64,000 nt of DNA from Globodera rostochiensis (Eukaryota; Nematoda; Chromadorea; Rhabditida; Heteroderidae): positions 1,948,001-2,012,000 of the forward strand of contig JAEVLN010000014.1 in NCBI GenBank assembly GCA_018350325.1, given 5' to 3'. A program made the translations under genes and the position numbers. Each line of letters begins with the position of its first letter. Position 1 is the stretch's first letter. The notes under the pieces are model-generated. The model made no database searches. It was not told where the DNA came from and saw only the letters and a program-made list of their open reading frames with translations. This document shows positions 21,960 to 33,900 of this stretch, piece by piece.

Positions 21960-24569
21960 TTATTCATTCTCCCGCCTCTTTTCTTCCTTTTCGGGTTTCT
22001 TCCTCTCCCGTCCTTCCTCTTTCACCTCTTTTTCTTCTTCTTTTTCTTCCTTTTTTTCCTTTTTTTCCTTTTCTTCTTTTTGTTCTTCTTTTTCCACTCC
22101 CTTCTTCAGATTTTCGTCCGCCGATTTTTGCTTCACTGCTGTGCCCACTGATTCGATTGTTCCCAGCGTTGGACAGGAGGAAATGGAGGAGGCCAAAGGG
22201 CCTCGAGCCCAACTTTGCACATCAGCCGCGCCCCACCTGAGAGGGAAGGAAGGCATTGGCACTGTCTCCCGCCGATGCCGTCGACGGACAGCACAATTAG
22301 AGTGCGCGAATTGCTCTTAAAGTCCGACTGACCAGCTGAACACCCCCACGGGGATGAGGGCAATGACGGTGGAGACGTAGAACACAATGTTCCATTCAGT
22401 CTGGGATCCCTTCTAAAAAAGATCGCAATGAGACCATCTAAACCCAACTCACCGTCACGATCAACTTGGTCATTGCCGGGTTTATCTAAACATTCAAACC
22501 GATCAGAGATCAAAGATCACGCCAGAAAGAAAAGCCCCGACCATTCCGGAGATTGCCACAAAGAAAAAGGTCAGTCCGGTAATCGCGCCGGAAAAGGCCG
22601 GTGCCACAGCAACAAGTGCGGCTTGACATCCCGGTGTGTGGAGGCCGGTGAAGAACATCGAGAAGCAAAGAAACACGACGGCCAAAGAGGCGCGGGTGGA
22701 GTCCAAGAAGGTGGCACCGAGCATAAACAATGCCAACCCGACGGAGCCGACGCCGTTCAGCAACTTCGAAATGTACGTTATGCCCCAGGCGGTGTGTTGT
22801 TGGAGCCACGTGTTCAGCCAGGAACTGCCGATTTTGCTTATCCACAGAGCCAACGTTGGCAAAGCCTGATGGCAAAAGGTCGTGAGAGTTGTGAACCGCA
22901 GGTGAACGAGTTGGTCTCTTACACTGAAAATGCCATTCTGTGTGGAGTCGTAGTGGTGCACATCGTGCAGATAAGCGGGCAGGAACATGATCATGGTCAT
23001 CAACGGAAACTCGTGACACACCACCGAGACCAAAGCGGCCCAGACCGGAGCTGAAGAACAACACAACATAATGGAAGAAGGGCGCATTCATTGGATGGAC
23101 GGCACTTGCCAGAAGTGAATATTCGCCGCCATGGGACGGTTCGGTGAATTCGCTTTTGGCCCATATGTTCTCCGATGTTGGCCACAGTGATGAAGGTCAG
23201 TTCAGCGGAAGAGATGCAATTCTGAACGGACAGAGAACAAATTAATGACTTGGCCCAAGTTGGACAAAACCGTCCGAACAGAAACAAAAAATTCCAAAAA
23301 TTGTTGTAAGAATTCAGAAAGAATTGTATCTTCATAACTCAGTTAGCATTCTTAGGATGGACTTGGCATCTTGAGAAGATTAAGAAGAGCTAAAGTAACC
23401 TGTTTGGAGGGTTTGTCCGCCCCGACAACGATGTAAATGAGGACGAAGAAGAGTCCGGTTAAGGCGGACACGTAGAAAATGGAGGGCCATCCCCCAAAGA
23501 AGGCGGTCTGGGCACAAAGAGCGCCTGCCGTTGGCACAATCAGCAAAGTGCCTGAGGCAACAAATGGCCGTCGACGGTCAAAGAACGGCGCTGCAAATGA
23601 CCCACCGAATTGGCGTCCGCCGGTGGCCAAGCCGAGGGCATAAGAGCGTTCGGAGGAGGGAAACCACCGGGTGGTGTAAAAGGAAAGAAAAGGGGTAAAG
23701 TTGTGCTAAGCACCGACAAAAACTTAAAAACTGCTAAACGGACTCAGAAACTTTTGGAGGATTTGTCGAATTTTCCCCCCCCCCGCCCAAATTCAATTTC
23801 AGAAAACGCAGACCAATGAATTGATGGCCGGCTGTAGCAAAGCTTCGGCCAAACCGACAAGAAAGCGAGCACCGATGGCAAAGCCAACACTTTAAAATCA
23901 AAATTTAGGGGGAAAAAGTCCCATTCATTTGGTTGATTCAACTTCCAAGTGGCGGTCAGCGGAATGGCAATGTTGGCCAACGAGGCGAGCAGTACGCTGA
24001 CGATGATCATATCTGAGAATGTTTTGTGAGGTTCTTTCGATGGACGGCCAATGAGCGCTTCGAACGAACATTTGGCATTGAATTTGTCGGCCAGGAAGCC
24101 GGTGAATAGCATGCACAACAATCCGGCATTGAATGCCGCGAATATCCATCCCTGATCCTTAAAGCAATCGATCAAAGCCAATCAAAAGCTTGAAGTTCCG
24201 TCCGACCTCTGCCGACCAGCGGACTTTGGGCACTCCCCCGCGGCCATTTGGTTCAATTCCTTCGCCAGTCGTCCCATTTCCGGTAGCGCCATCCTCCACC
24301 ATACAGACCTAAGAACGTGGAAAGGGAGGGAATGCCGACCTTCTCCAAATTCAAATTCTTTTGGGGACCATCGCCATTCCAATGTTCCCGTTCATCATGT
24401 GCACAGAGGCAAAGCACAGACACAACATGGAGGCGGTCAGCATCCGGTAGGAGAGGAACCACCGGAAATTTTTCTGTGCCTTCTCCTGTGGACATTTCTG
24501 CTGCTTTTGTTGTTGTTGCTGCTGCTGAGGCTGTGCAGAAGAAATTGGATGGACTGAAGTCGTCACCAT
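21960..24569 (-). CDS. SLC17-family anion/phosphate-type transporter (VGLUT/sialin-like)
   Basis: Major-facilitator transporter of the SLC17 family. The true ATG is 24569, followed by a polyglutamine tract. TM1 has WFLSYRMLTASMLCLCFASVH and the family phrase NIGMAMVCMVE formed across an intron. A 48-nt intron joins WSAE to DQGWIFAAFNAGLL. Later blocks are VGFAIGARFLVGLAEALLQP, WFPSSERSYALGLATGGRQFG (family motif W-F-P-x-S-E-R), PWRRIFTSAPVWAALVSVVC, and a final TM with WNIVFYVSTVIALIPVGVFS then WGAADVQSWARG, matching the post-TM12 'ADVQ.WA' of SLC17. One intron uses a GC donor (near 23110). The tail is a Glu/Lys-only stretch of about 40 residues encoded by a pyrimidine microsatellite. Substrate (urate, phosphate, sialate, glutamate) is not decidable. 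Confidence 0.87.
21995..22085. repeat. polypyrimidine (TTC/TTTC-rich) microsatellite, in coding exon
   Basis: On the plus strand this is an imperfect run of TTC, TTTTTC and CCTTTT units. On the minus strand it is the last exon of the SLC17-like gene, where it encodes alternating Glu and Lys residues. Length changes in multiples of three would be tolerated. Confidence 0.7.
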
Positions 24570-25987
24570 CGCATTGAGAGAGGAAAAGTGTTGGGGAGGT
24601 TCTGAATAGGCGAGGCGGTTGGCTTCGGGGACGGAAATAGGCGGAATTTGTGGGGGGAGGGGGCGGAGGTGGACAATTGTCGGGCGGGGCAAGGATTAAC
24701 CGCCCTGGGGGGTGGGCATCACTCAGTTATTTAGTCAGTTATAAGGAGAAAATGTGCACTTTGGTGCAGAAGCGCTGGGGGGGGGGGGGGAGGGACAACA
24801 TCATCAACACCTTAAACATTGCTGCTGATCCCTGCATTTTGTAAATGATTGTCTGCCGAACTGTCTGAGGGAGTCAGTCATTCATCGCCTTCGGGGATAA
24901 ACGACGGTGGCGATTGGACAGAGGTGGGGGGGACTTTCTTCGGTCAATCCGACAAAAGTCACAAGCATCCCCCTCCCCCCCGTTTTTGATTAAGTGGTGG
25001 CTGGCCACTGGGACAGGAAAAACGAACGATCGGACGACAAAGAGTAGCAAATCCGCGGCTCTTCATTTTTATAAGCTGAGTTTGGAGATGACAATTCACG
25101 AGGGGCCGGCGGGAGATGATCGAGTCCCCCCCCCCCGGGGGGAATTGGAGAAGGCCTTTTATCCATTTGGGCGTCCGCCCGTTGTTTGGTTTGGTCCCAT
25201 GCCCCTTATGAATTATTGTGACCCATAGGCCACATTATCCGGCTTTATTTGTCCAACAAATCCGGTCCCCCCCCCCCCCAAAAGTGTTGCCCACCTCCTC
25301 CCTCCTCCGCCTCCTCCTCAACTCCGAGCCGATCATCCGGCCCTTCAGCAATCCACAGTGACATTGATATAGGCGATTGAAGATACAATAATTATTTGGA
25401 AAAGCGATTCTTTATCGGTGTTTCGAAAAGTGAACGGACCGACTGATTAAAGACAACTGAACAGAATGGGCCATCAGCTCGATTTGTCATCCTCAGGTAA
25501 ACTCTTGGCCATCCTCGGCCATCCCCCCCCCCCCCCCCCCCTCGGGGGATAGCCAACGCATAACAGTGAAGACAGCTGACGAAGACTGGGAGGAGGAGGA
25601 GGAAAAAAACGACAACTCCGAATTTTCATCCAATTCCGTTCGGTTGAATTTCTTAGGGAAACGGCAGGCCCAACAAATCCTCACCCAAAGTCGGTATAAC
25701 CCTTCCCTTACCATTTAATTAGAACACTTTCTGTTGCGCTACAATTTATGGTATTTCACACACAATTAAAATAATAATAAAAACGGATTCAAAAGCAAAT
25801 CCATAACACAAAAAACCGAACATAATTATAATGGAAATGACCAAATCAGAGAATTGCTTCTTTGACCCAAATCTCTCCTTCATGTCACCATTCGTTTCTT
25901 CTCACTTCTGCTGACCGTTCCCAGCCCCGCCTTGCCAATAGCCGCTAAATTTAAATTTTGATCAAATTTTGGGAAATTCGCAGAGAC
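24570..25987. other. intergenic region with G/C runs
   Basis: Upstream of the SLC17-like gene and downstream of the TIAR gene there is no recognisable gene. Homopolymer runs include G14 at 24777-24790, C13 at 25267-25279 and C19 at 25523-25541. The frames in this stretch are low-complexity and lack splice signals. Confidence 0.55.
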
Positions 25988-28152
25988 CTACTTCCACAGC
26001 GGGTTCTGCTGGTAGTACTGCTGCAAATTTATAGATTTGAATTATTCGGGGAGAGAATCCGTCAGTCACCTGGTAGTACTGCCAATACTGCTGCATCTGG
26101 GCACTCGCTGCCTGGGAGGCGGCCGACGAGCTGGAATTGAACATGCCGGACACCGGATTTGCCCCGAAAGAGGTCGGGTCAGCCTTTGCCCCACCGCCCT
26201 GAAAATTAGACAAATGCAATAGTTTAGGAGGGACTCGAAAAAAGCTCACATCGACTTTTCCCCAATTGAGACGCAACGTTTGACCCATGAATTCATTGTT
26301 GTTCATTTCATGGATGGCTTTCGCAGCAGCCAGCTTAGTCTCGTATTTAACCTAAAACTCAAATTAGAAACAAATGTTAAAAATGAACTCACGAAGGCGT
26401 ATCCCTGCGGCTTAAAATGACGAATGTCCAAAACATTTCCGAATCGCCTGAATGTTTGCCGGATGTCTTCTTCTAAACAGCAAATAAACAATATTTTTGC
26501 GCATTCATTTAATAAATAAATAGTACCTGTTGCACCGGGAGGGACGCCACCGACATAAACAGACGTATTTTCTGGACTCGTCTGCGCCATAATCTCATCG
26601 ATCGTCGGTTTGCTCGAATACTCAACTCCTCCGCCCATTGCCCCAGGTTTACGGGTCGCCTAAACACAACACGATAAAATGAACACCGGAAGTAAAGACA
26701 AAAAACCCTTCTACTCTTTTTGGTGAGGACGAGGCCGAAATGTTTAAGCAGTAAATTGGGAAAATTCGACTTTTGTCCCCTTCCCCTCTGTTCACAGAAA
26801 AGACAATTCCGGCTTTACCAACCAACCCAATTCGTTCGGATTGTTCGACGCCCCAACCATTGGCCATTCATTTGTTCGATAGCACGCTCTGCTTCTTCGC
26901 GCTTGGGAAAAGAGACAAAGCCGTAGCCTTTCGACATCAAAGTCGTTGGATCGCGAATGACTTTTGAATCTCTAAATGAGCAAAAAGATTGGTTATGTGA
27001 TCGTTTTGGACTCGCAATCAGTCCAATTTCGAGTTTTGCACAAAAATGACTTACGAAACGTCACCAAACGGAACGAAAGCTTCTTTAAGTGCTTTGTTGT
27101 CGATTTCGGGTGAAAGATCGCCCACAAAAATGTGAAAATGTTCTAAAGGAAAAAACTGTAATAACTGAAAAATGCAAAAGCTGACTGCTTGTGTCAATCT
27201 TCTGCTGAGTTCCAGGTTGGATGGCCCAATTTACTTTCATCTCCTTAAAAACAAAACAATCAAAGTTGGAGAAAACAAAAAACTTTGTCAAGAAGCAGAC
27301 GTCGATTCATCGATTGCAACGCTTGAGCAGCCGTATAATGGTCCACAAATTCCACAAAGGCGTAAGGGTCCGAGCTCGACTAAAATTGAATAATGAGCGT
27401 AGAAGTCAAACAAATGTCTGAGTATTCCCTCCCTCCTCCCAATTATTTCATTGATTTGTTGAGAACTTTCAAATTATTAGGCTTATCGTTGGGGCAAGCA
27501 ATAATCAAAAAAAAAAAAGAAAAATTATGAAATGGTACTTAGGTAATAAAGGTTTGGTTGTTTTCAAGTGTCGAGTCTGTGACCGCATCTTCAATGCCAG
27601 AGATCAGAGGTGATCTGTGTTTTCATCAATAGTTTTGAATTAATAATAATAAGAACAAAAAAAGAAATAAACAAAGGCCTCACCGCACCGACGCCTTTCA
27701 AAATTTGCAAATTTATGAACGTATACAAAGTAAAATCAATCCTCCAATGATTGCTTCCCCAATGAATTGAACTAATAGTCAACTAACGAAGCTCCTCTGA
27801 TGCCAACTTACATCGAAGATCACTTTTGTCTTGGTGACTGGTCCAATTTGGCCAAACAAAGTGGCGATGAAGTCCTCGGTTACCGACATGTCAAGGTTTC
27901 CAACATATCTGTCCAAAGGAATACTTAGAATTGCCGTTGCAAGTCCCTAATGCTCACATGGTCTTCGGAAGACCGTCGTCGGTCTTCAGTTCGAAACCTG
28001 CATTTTGGGCAGCCGCATAATGGTAGCGCGGATTGTAAGCCCCTGCCGAAAAATCTTCGCCGCCATAGCCGTAGGAACCGTAACCGTAATTTGCGTACTG
28101 CAAATAAAGTACAATTAAGTTACGATTGAACTAGAAATTTACTCACCGCCAT
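25988..28152 (-). CDS. TIA-1/TIAR RNA-binding protein (three RRMs)
   Basis: TIA-1/TIAR proteins bind U-rich RNA, regulate splicing and translation, and form stress granules. The first exon is only ATGGCG (28147-28152) before a GTGAGT donor. Exon 2 begins with a Tyr/Gly-rich leader ([16 protein letters not shown]). RRM1 follows ([40 protein letters not shown]), then RRM2 ([50 protein letters not shown]), and RRM3 ([49 protein letters not shown]). The C-terminus is Ser/Ala/Gln/Tyr-rich ([19 protein letters not shown]), like the prion-like tail of TIA-1. Stop at 25988. WATRKP linking RRM2 to RRM3 is diagnostic. The N-terminal Tyr/Gly leader is longer than in vertebrate TIAR. Confidence 0.92.
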
Positions 28153-29267
28153 TGTGAATAAATATTAAGTCGTAAATACGGATTGATTGAAGAAATACAC
28201 CGATCCTCTTAATCTCAAATTAAAATTTCATTGTTGAAATAATAAAAAGAAAAATGATCAAAATGGATTATGAATTTTCCATGTCGTTAATTAAATTCAC
28301 AAAATGAGTTAAAGAATATGTCACAAATATGTGTTTGTATACAAAAGGGTTTCTAACATAATCTGAGGAAAAAATAATGTATCTACATATCTTATGCTAA
28401 AAATGCAATTTCGAAAAAGTTCGATATCGGGTTTGGGGTTCGAAATTGGTCGAAACGAATGACAGATTCGGATTCTACGTCCCCGAAACCCCCTAGAAAC
28501 ACCTTTTTATGGGTTTTCGAGAAAATAAAACATTGGCGAAAATGGTCCTGTAAAGCACAAAAATACTGAAATACACGTTTTGTAGGATGAGTATTTTAAT
28601 TCGACTTCCTTATATAGGCCATCTGGGTGGAAGAAACAGCCAAAATATGAAAATCCCAAAAATGTGCCATCTAAGCACTGGCGTTCAGATGGCACAATTC
28701 CCACCCCCGAATTTTTTTTTCCCTAGAAATTATAAACCAATCGACTCCGCTCGTCGAGCTGATTACTAATCCGCAAAAATTTCTTTGCGGGAAGCACTAT
28801 GTAAAAAGTTATGGTTCCTCAAAGCTTGCTAAAAACCCGAATAAAAACATCTTCACATAACTCGCTAAAACTTCAATATCATCAAATCCTTCAAAGAAAG
28901 GCGGCAATGTCACTATCTTCTTTCTTGGTTTCTGTCAAATTCGTCGCTGAGTTCTCTAAAAACAAATAAGAAAAACTGCAGTGTTCTGGCAAAAGCTACA
29001 ATTTAGCTTTCGGAAATCAAATTAATACCAATCGCTTTGTTTCGCGGAGCTGTGCACGGAAAAATAGAAATGAGTTTAAACCGGTTTTTGAACCGACAAA
29101 AGATATTTTTAACCGAAATTTTATGGTTTCCTGTGCAACAGCTCCACAAATGCAGTATCAATTGACAGCTCTCGACGAGACACATCGATCTTTTTTTTAA
29201 GAAATTTTTTGAGCTAGTGGTCCAAAAAACTTTAAAAATCCTTACTAGCTTATGTCGCCTTCTAAGA
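28153..29267. other. intergenic region, no supported gene
   Basis: AT-rich DNA upstream of the TIAR gene. No frame has a recognisable domain or convincing splice signals. The TIAR promoter is presumably near its right boundary of 28152. Confidence 0.45.
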
Positions 29268-29972
29268 TCACCAGTTTCTCTTGACTCGACGACTTCCACT
29301 CAATTGCTTATTCTCCAACTCGTCCCAATCCGATTCGTCTCGGGACATCGGGCAACGCACTAACTGCCAATAATCTTCGTTACATCTTTCAAACACAAGC
29401 TTTTCGGCGGTTTGAAAGTTCAGCATCAGAAATTCCGCATTCGATGTTCCATCAATATTAGGTTCCAGAAACTCAGCTCCCATATTATAAATGCAAATTA
29501 TGAAGTTGGCCGGTCTGGTCGCGTATCGAAGTTCTGTAATGGAGAAAAAGTTCCCCAGAATCAATTTTAGTTGTAAAATAGTTTTACCCAAGACCGGAGC
29601 CGTACACCCCCAAGAGAATTAATTTACCTCTTCCACAAAGCGAAACTTTTCGACGAAGTCATTAGCAGTCCGAGCTGTCGCTAAGCACCTTAACATCTTT
29701 GCACTTTCCGTGCCAGCGCTGAGCAACCATTGAGTATTGAGCCCTCCGGCGTTCCAGTTGTCGTAAAGTCGGGGAAGGCATATCCGACTTCCATTAGTTC
29801 GATGTTGTGGCAAGCTTTGAGCATCATTCCATCGATGCTCAGTATGCTGCTGATTTCCAGGTGGGCACTCCGGAAATTGCCCAAGTTGTGCGGTTGCTTC
29901 TTCATCTGCTGCATTCTGCATTTCGGCAGTTTCAGCCCGCGGTGCTCGCCGGATTGAGAAGCTGCTTAACAT
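29268..29972 (-). pseudogene. fragment of an F-box-associated family expanded in cyst nematodes
   Basis: Three blocks resemble the C-terminal part of a family I remember as annotated 'F-box domain-containing' in cyst nematodes: ISSILSIDGMMLKACHNIEL, then NDFVEKFRFVEE, then ATRPANFIICIYN with NEDYWQLVRCPMSRDESDWD. The N-terminal F-box is absent. Between the first two blocks the frame shifts by one base near 29729-29731; restoring a single base there would give the family-typical N-W-L. The inferred intron before the third block also does not keep frame. With no N-terminus and two frame breaks, I read it as a decaying copy. Assembly indels are the alternative. Confidence 0.5.
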
Positions 29973-30145
29973 CTGTCGCTGACCGAACCTTTTTGTTAAG
30001 TTAGAGGGGGTGATGCTAACATTTTATCAAAAACTTACATTCTAGATGTTAAGCAGTAAGAGTTCCCAGGGTAGTATGACATTTTTTAATTGATTATCTT
30101 TGCTAAAGCAAAAGAAAGCATTAAAAATTAGACATCGGACTTGAG

Positions 30146-30230
30146 GACCGGGGATGGGAGAAATTTATTTTAAAAAACGGAGAGTTTTTTAACAGGAAAC
30201 GGAAAAAGTCCAAATAACAACGAAAATTTT
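30146..30230. mobile_element. degraded copy of the 17-kb MITE family
   Basis: The string GGGATGGGAGAAATTTATTT with following AAAAAACGG and AACAGGAAACGGAAAAAG parallels the left half of the element at 16994-17132. The right terminal inverted repeat is missing, so the copy is truncated. This shows that the sequence is a dispersed family rather than a local low-complexity patch. Confidence 0.55.
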
Positions 30231-30621
30231 TTCAAGTAATTCAAAAGTCAGTCGGGAGAGCACCCAACCGGACATTGGAAGACTCCGGATCGTTCCCGGG
30301 CGTTGTTTGCCTTTTTCCCCGGGAAACGGGTTTAGCCAGAAGCGAGGAGAAAATCGAGGGTTCTTGGCAACGGGCCCAACATCTTCACTGTATTTTAATA
30401 ATTCAATGAATTGTTGTTTTTGGTCGTTACAATGCGGGCGGGAGGAGAGGGGGGGGGGATTGACGACCATTACATTATCAGCCGCCGGACCAAAGCGCTT
30501 CGTCTGCCTTCCTCTGGTTTAATTGCGTTTGAGTAATCGATACTCAGTCGATTTTGTTAGAATTGGTTAGCTTATCCTCGATAATTCGCCCAAATCCCAG
30601 ATTGGCAAAATTCTCAACATT

Positions 30622-30789
30622 ATGCCCGACTTTGAAGCCAAATGTGAGGAATTTTTGGAGCAATCGCTGCGTGTAAATCCAACGGGACAGGTCTCATTTA
30701 ACGGACTGCGCCGAAAGGGTGGGCGACGGGAAAGTAAGGAAAAAAGTTACACAAATAGCGCCAATTTCACAAATTGCCTCAAGCAATAA
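30622..30789 (+). CDS. possible small ORF or exon (unknown)
   Basis: 55 codons starting MPDFEAKCEEFLEQSLRVNP. The frame also stays open upstream for at least 16 codons, to an acceptor-like TTGGTTAG, and a donor-like GTAAGG lies at about 30732. Composition looks coding but I recognise no family and found no partner exon. Weak call. Confidence 0.2.
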   Translation: MPDFEAKCEEFLEQSLRVNPTGQVSFNGLRRKGGRRESKEKSYTNSANFTNCLKQ

Positions 30790-30954
30790 TTATCACAAAA
30801 ATGGCCATAAACTAAATCAAACAAACAAGCAGCCAATCGAAAGCTTAAGCTTTGTTATCGCCAACATGGAATTTTGTGATCCGACCTTTGCTCTCGCAAC
30901 TTTGGAAAAATTGGGATTTTTTTTTTGGTTTTTATCATCTTCAATTTGTTATAG

Positions 30955-33900
30955 TCAATTGACAGCATGCATTTCATTAATAAACTCGTCGAAACTGCCC
31001 GGCAAAATCTGATGATTAAGCTTTTCATAACACATCGGACAATTTGCATCCGCCGATCTGAAAGCCTTTTATGAATGAATGACAAATTGTTCCAAAAGTA
31101 CTTTTTGAATTCGGAGAAACTTCCTGGGAAGCGACAGTGGGGACATTGGGCAAAGTCCGTCTTCACAATGTGCCGACCCTTATGAATATGCATTTAATGC
31201 TGCTGCTCTCTGGATTGCACCTTTTTACCGTAAAAATGCAAAAAGGGATGGTCGCTTGACAGTTTGGACAGCCCAGGGCGAATTCTCTGACAGGACCGGC
31301 ACAGAAAGGACATGGCGTATTATGCTCCTCCATGTCCGGTGCGTTCTGTCCGAACTTTCTGAAATTTCATGCTTATGGGTCAGCTAATCGAATTTCCCCG
31401 GCCCAACCTGACGACCAATTCAATTTTCTTTTTGTAATTGTCATCGATTTTTTGCCGGAATGAAGGTTGCATCAGTTGGGAAGCAAAATTGAACGCCGAT
31501 TTCTTCAGAGCCGGCTGTGAATTTCTGATTTTCATAATCAAAAATGAGGTGATTGTACCTTTTGTGCATGTGATGACAGCACTGGTTAGGATTTGGACGG
31601 CATCTAAAAAAAGCGAACGTCATTTCTTTTTTGACCTTTGACGGACGAGCTGGGAATTGGCCAATGTTGGCAACCACTCGGCACAGCAAACGCCCCCCGG
31701 CGTAATTGTCTCCTTTCTTTAGCAAAAGCTTGACCAAGTTGTAGCTGTGCAGCAACATCAGCGAGTTTTCCATATCTAACGGCGTTCGGATGCGCTCGCG
31801 ACGAAGAGTTTGACACATCCCTTGGAATGTAAAAGATTACCTATTGGATTTGTATTCAAAACAAACCGAAAAGCAAATCATGCGCTGTTTTGTAGAAGCC
31901 CTGCTGTTGTTGCTCATGTGAAATGATTAATGCTGTCTTGGCTGCCTCACTGTACATCTTCAACTTGACGTACAATTGGAACAGGAACTTTGGGTCCTTA
32001 ATTAAGCCATTATATTCACAACAAAATGCTCCTTTCCAAACGGACTTTCGGAGCTCCTCCGCCCCTTTCGTCCATCAAATGGGCGACCAGTTCTTCCACG
32101 AGTTGCTTGTCCTCCGACTTGGCAACGTATTCCACAGCAAGGCCAAGTGCCTCCTCCTCTCGTCGTTGTTCGCTAAGCAAAAGTGACAAAGCCTAAGAAT
32201 GGGCAAAATTGTTTAAATAACCAACGATTAACAAAGGCACTTCAACCTTTTTGTACTGTTGGGCCATTCCGGCAAATTTGCCCCCGTTTAGAACGTCGCC
32301 CTCGGCTTGGAATTGCTCCGACAATTGCCCATAATGTCCTAACACCGCGTCGCCCTTCCGTTCTGCGCCTAAATTCACTTCCAATGCGTTAGCGTATGCC
32401 AGCACTTGGCCACTGCTTTTGGCCATGTCGAATGCTTCCTGAAAAGGGACGAGAAATTGCGAAGACATCGACAAATAAAAGAAATGGACCTGATAACAGT
32501 GCGAGAGAACGAGAAACTCGATGGCGGCTTCGTACTGGCCAAGGTCGGATAAATAGCTGATTGGTTAAATTGATTAGATCGTTGCGGGGGAGGGAGGGGG
32601 GGGGGGGAGGGGGTCAAAAATTATTGAAGGGTTTAAACGATCGCTGGAAGGTCAAAGGAGGTTAAAGGGCCAGGCTCACCTGGCCACCATTTTCGACCCC
32701 TCCACGCTTTTGCTTTCTTGTGCCAACTTTACCGCTTCGTTCACTTTGTTCAAATAGCGAAGCAATAAACGAATTTGATTTTCGCTGTCTTGCGCCTTCT
32801 GGTAAGCCTTTGAGGGACGCATTAAATCCACACGGTTTCAGTGAGAATGAACCCCCGGGGGGGGGGGAATGAGCCCGGGGGGGGGGTCTCTTCCGTCCCA
32901 TTGCTCACTTTGAATGCCCTCTCATAGTTTTTGTCCTTCTCCAAAAATTTGCCGTATTGGCTCAACAGTTTGGGCGATCGGACTTGCTCCATCAATTTGT
33001 GCACCTTCAGCCTGAATTTGGAGATAATCAAAAATCAGTGGGAAAACGCACAAATTTCGGCTTTTCAGATAAGCTGCCTGAAGGAAACAAATAACAAAAA
33101 GCATCAATCATTTGATCAAACCGCCGCCCGATCGTAGAATTGGCCGGCCTCATAAACACTTCCCGCCTCATCAAATTGCTAAACAAATTATTGAAATAAT
33201 TTTGGAGAATAATTACTCTGAGCTGTTCCAGAACAATGCCACAATCCCTTTTGGCCAATCGACTGGGCAATTTCATCGCTATCTCGACTCCTCTACGAGA
33301 GAGGAAAGAGAGAAACATTTTTGTCCGATCATTTAAATTACCTTTTCAAATCACCCATATGAAGTGCCATTCTAGGCCAATCTTAACTCTGTGCATTATT
33401 TTTCGTCCAAATGCCGAATGTGAAAGTCCGTGCTAACCCCGCTGAGCAGACCAAATTGTGCTCCTCCTGCTCCTCACTTAGAATGTGTCCATGCCCTCGG
33501 GACGGGGGGATCAATGCCTCTTCGTAATAACGAAATGCCTCCCCGTGCTGCCCCACAAATTCGAGCTGTATAGCGTACTCTTTGGCGATGCTCGGCAATT
33601 CTTCGGGCGCAGTCGACCGCGCCAACTCCAACGCCCTTTCCCAATGCTGCACATCGCGCCGCATCTTTAAAAAAGGCTGCGATTTCCCAATTAAGTAGGG
33701 TAAATTTACTTCATTATTAAACGATTTTCATTTAAATTAGGGCATCCTTAATTAATCTCAGAGAATATTTAAGCCGGGTGGGTGGGAAATAATGTTGAAC
33801 ACAATTGGCACCTCCAAGGCAAGTTTTGGCTGTGACGAGTTTGAGAACAGCGAATCCGCCTCGTCAAAGTGGCCGAGAAGTGCAGGCCACATGCCCAGAG

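Larger units (their letters stand above)
29973..30954. other. intergenic region with a degraded repeat copy
   Basis: Contains a degenerate copy of the 17-kb MITE (about 30146-30230) and a short plus-strand coding-like frame at 30622-30789. Otherwise it is AT-rich with no recognisable gene, lying between the F-box remnant and the 3' end of the IFT144 gene. Confidence 0.45.

Noticed and set aside
22428..23054. 208-codon plus-strand frame
   Set aside because: Antisense of the SLC17-like exons, whose minus-strand reading matches a known family.
30516..30533. GGTTTAATTGCGTTTGAG, similar to the SL1 spliced leader, with AATTTTTGGA (Sm-site-like) 130 bp on
   Set aside because: Four bases shorter than SL1 in the middle, no good donor after it, and the Sm-like string lies in a coding-like frame. 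Probably chance.
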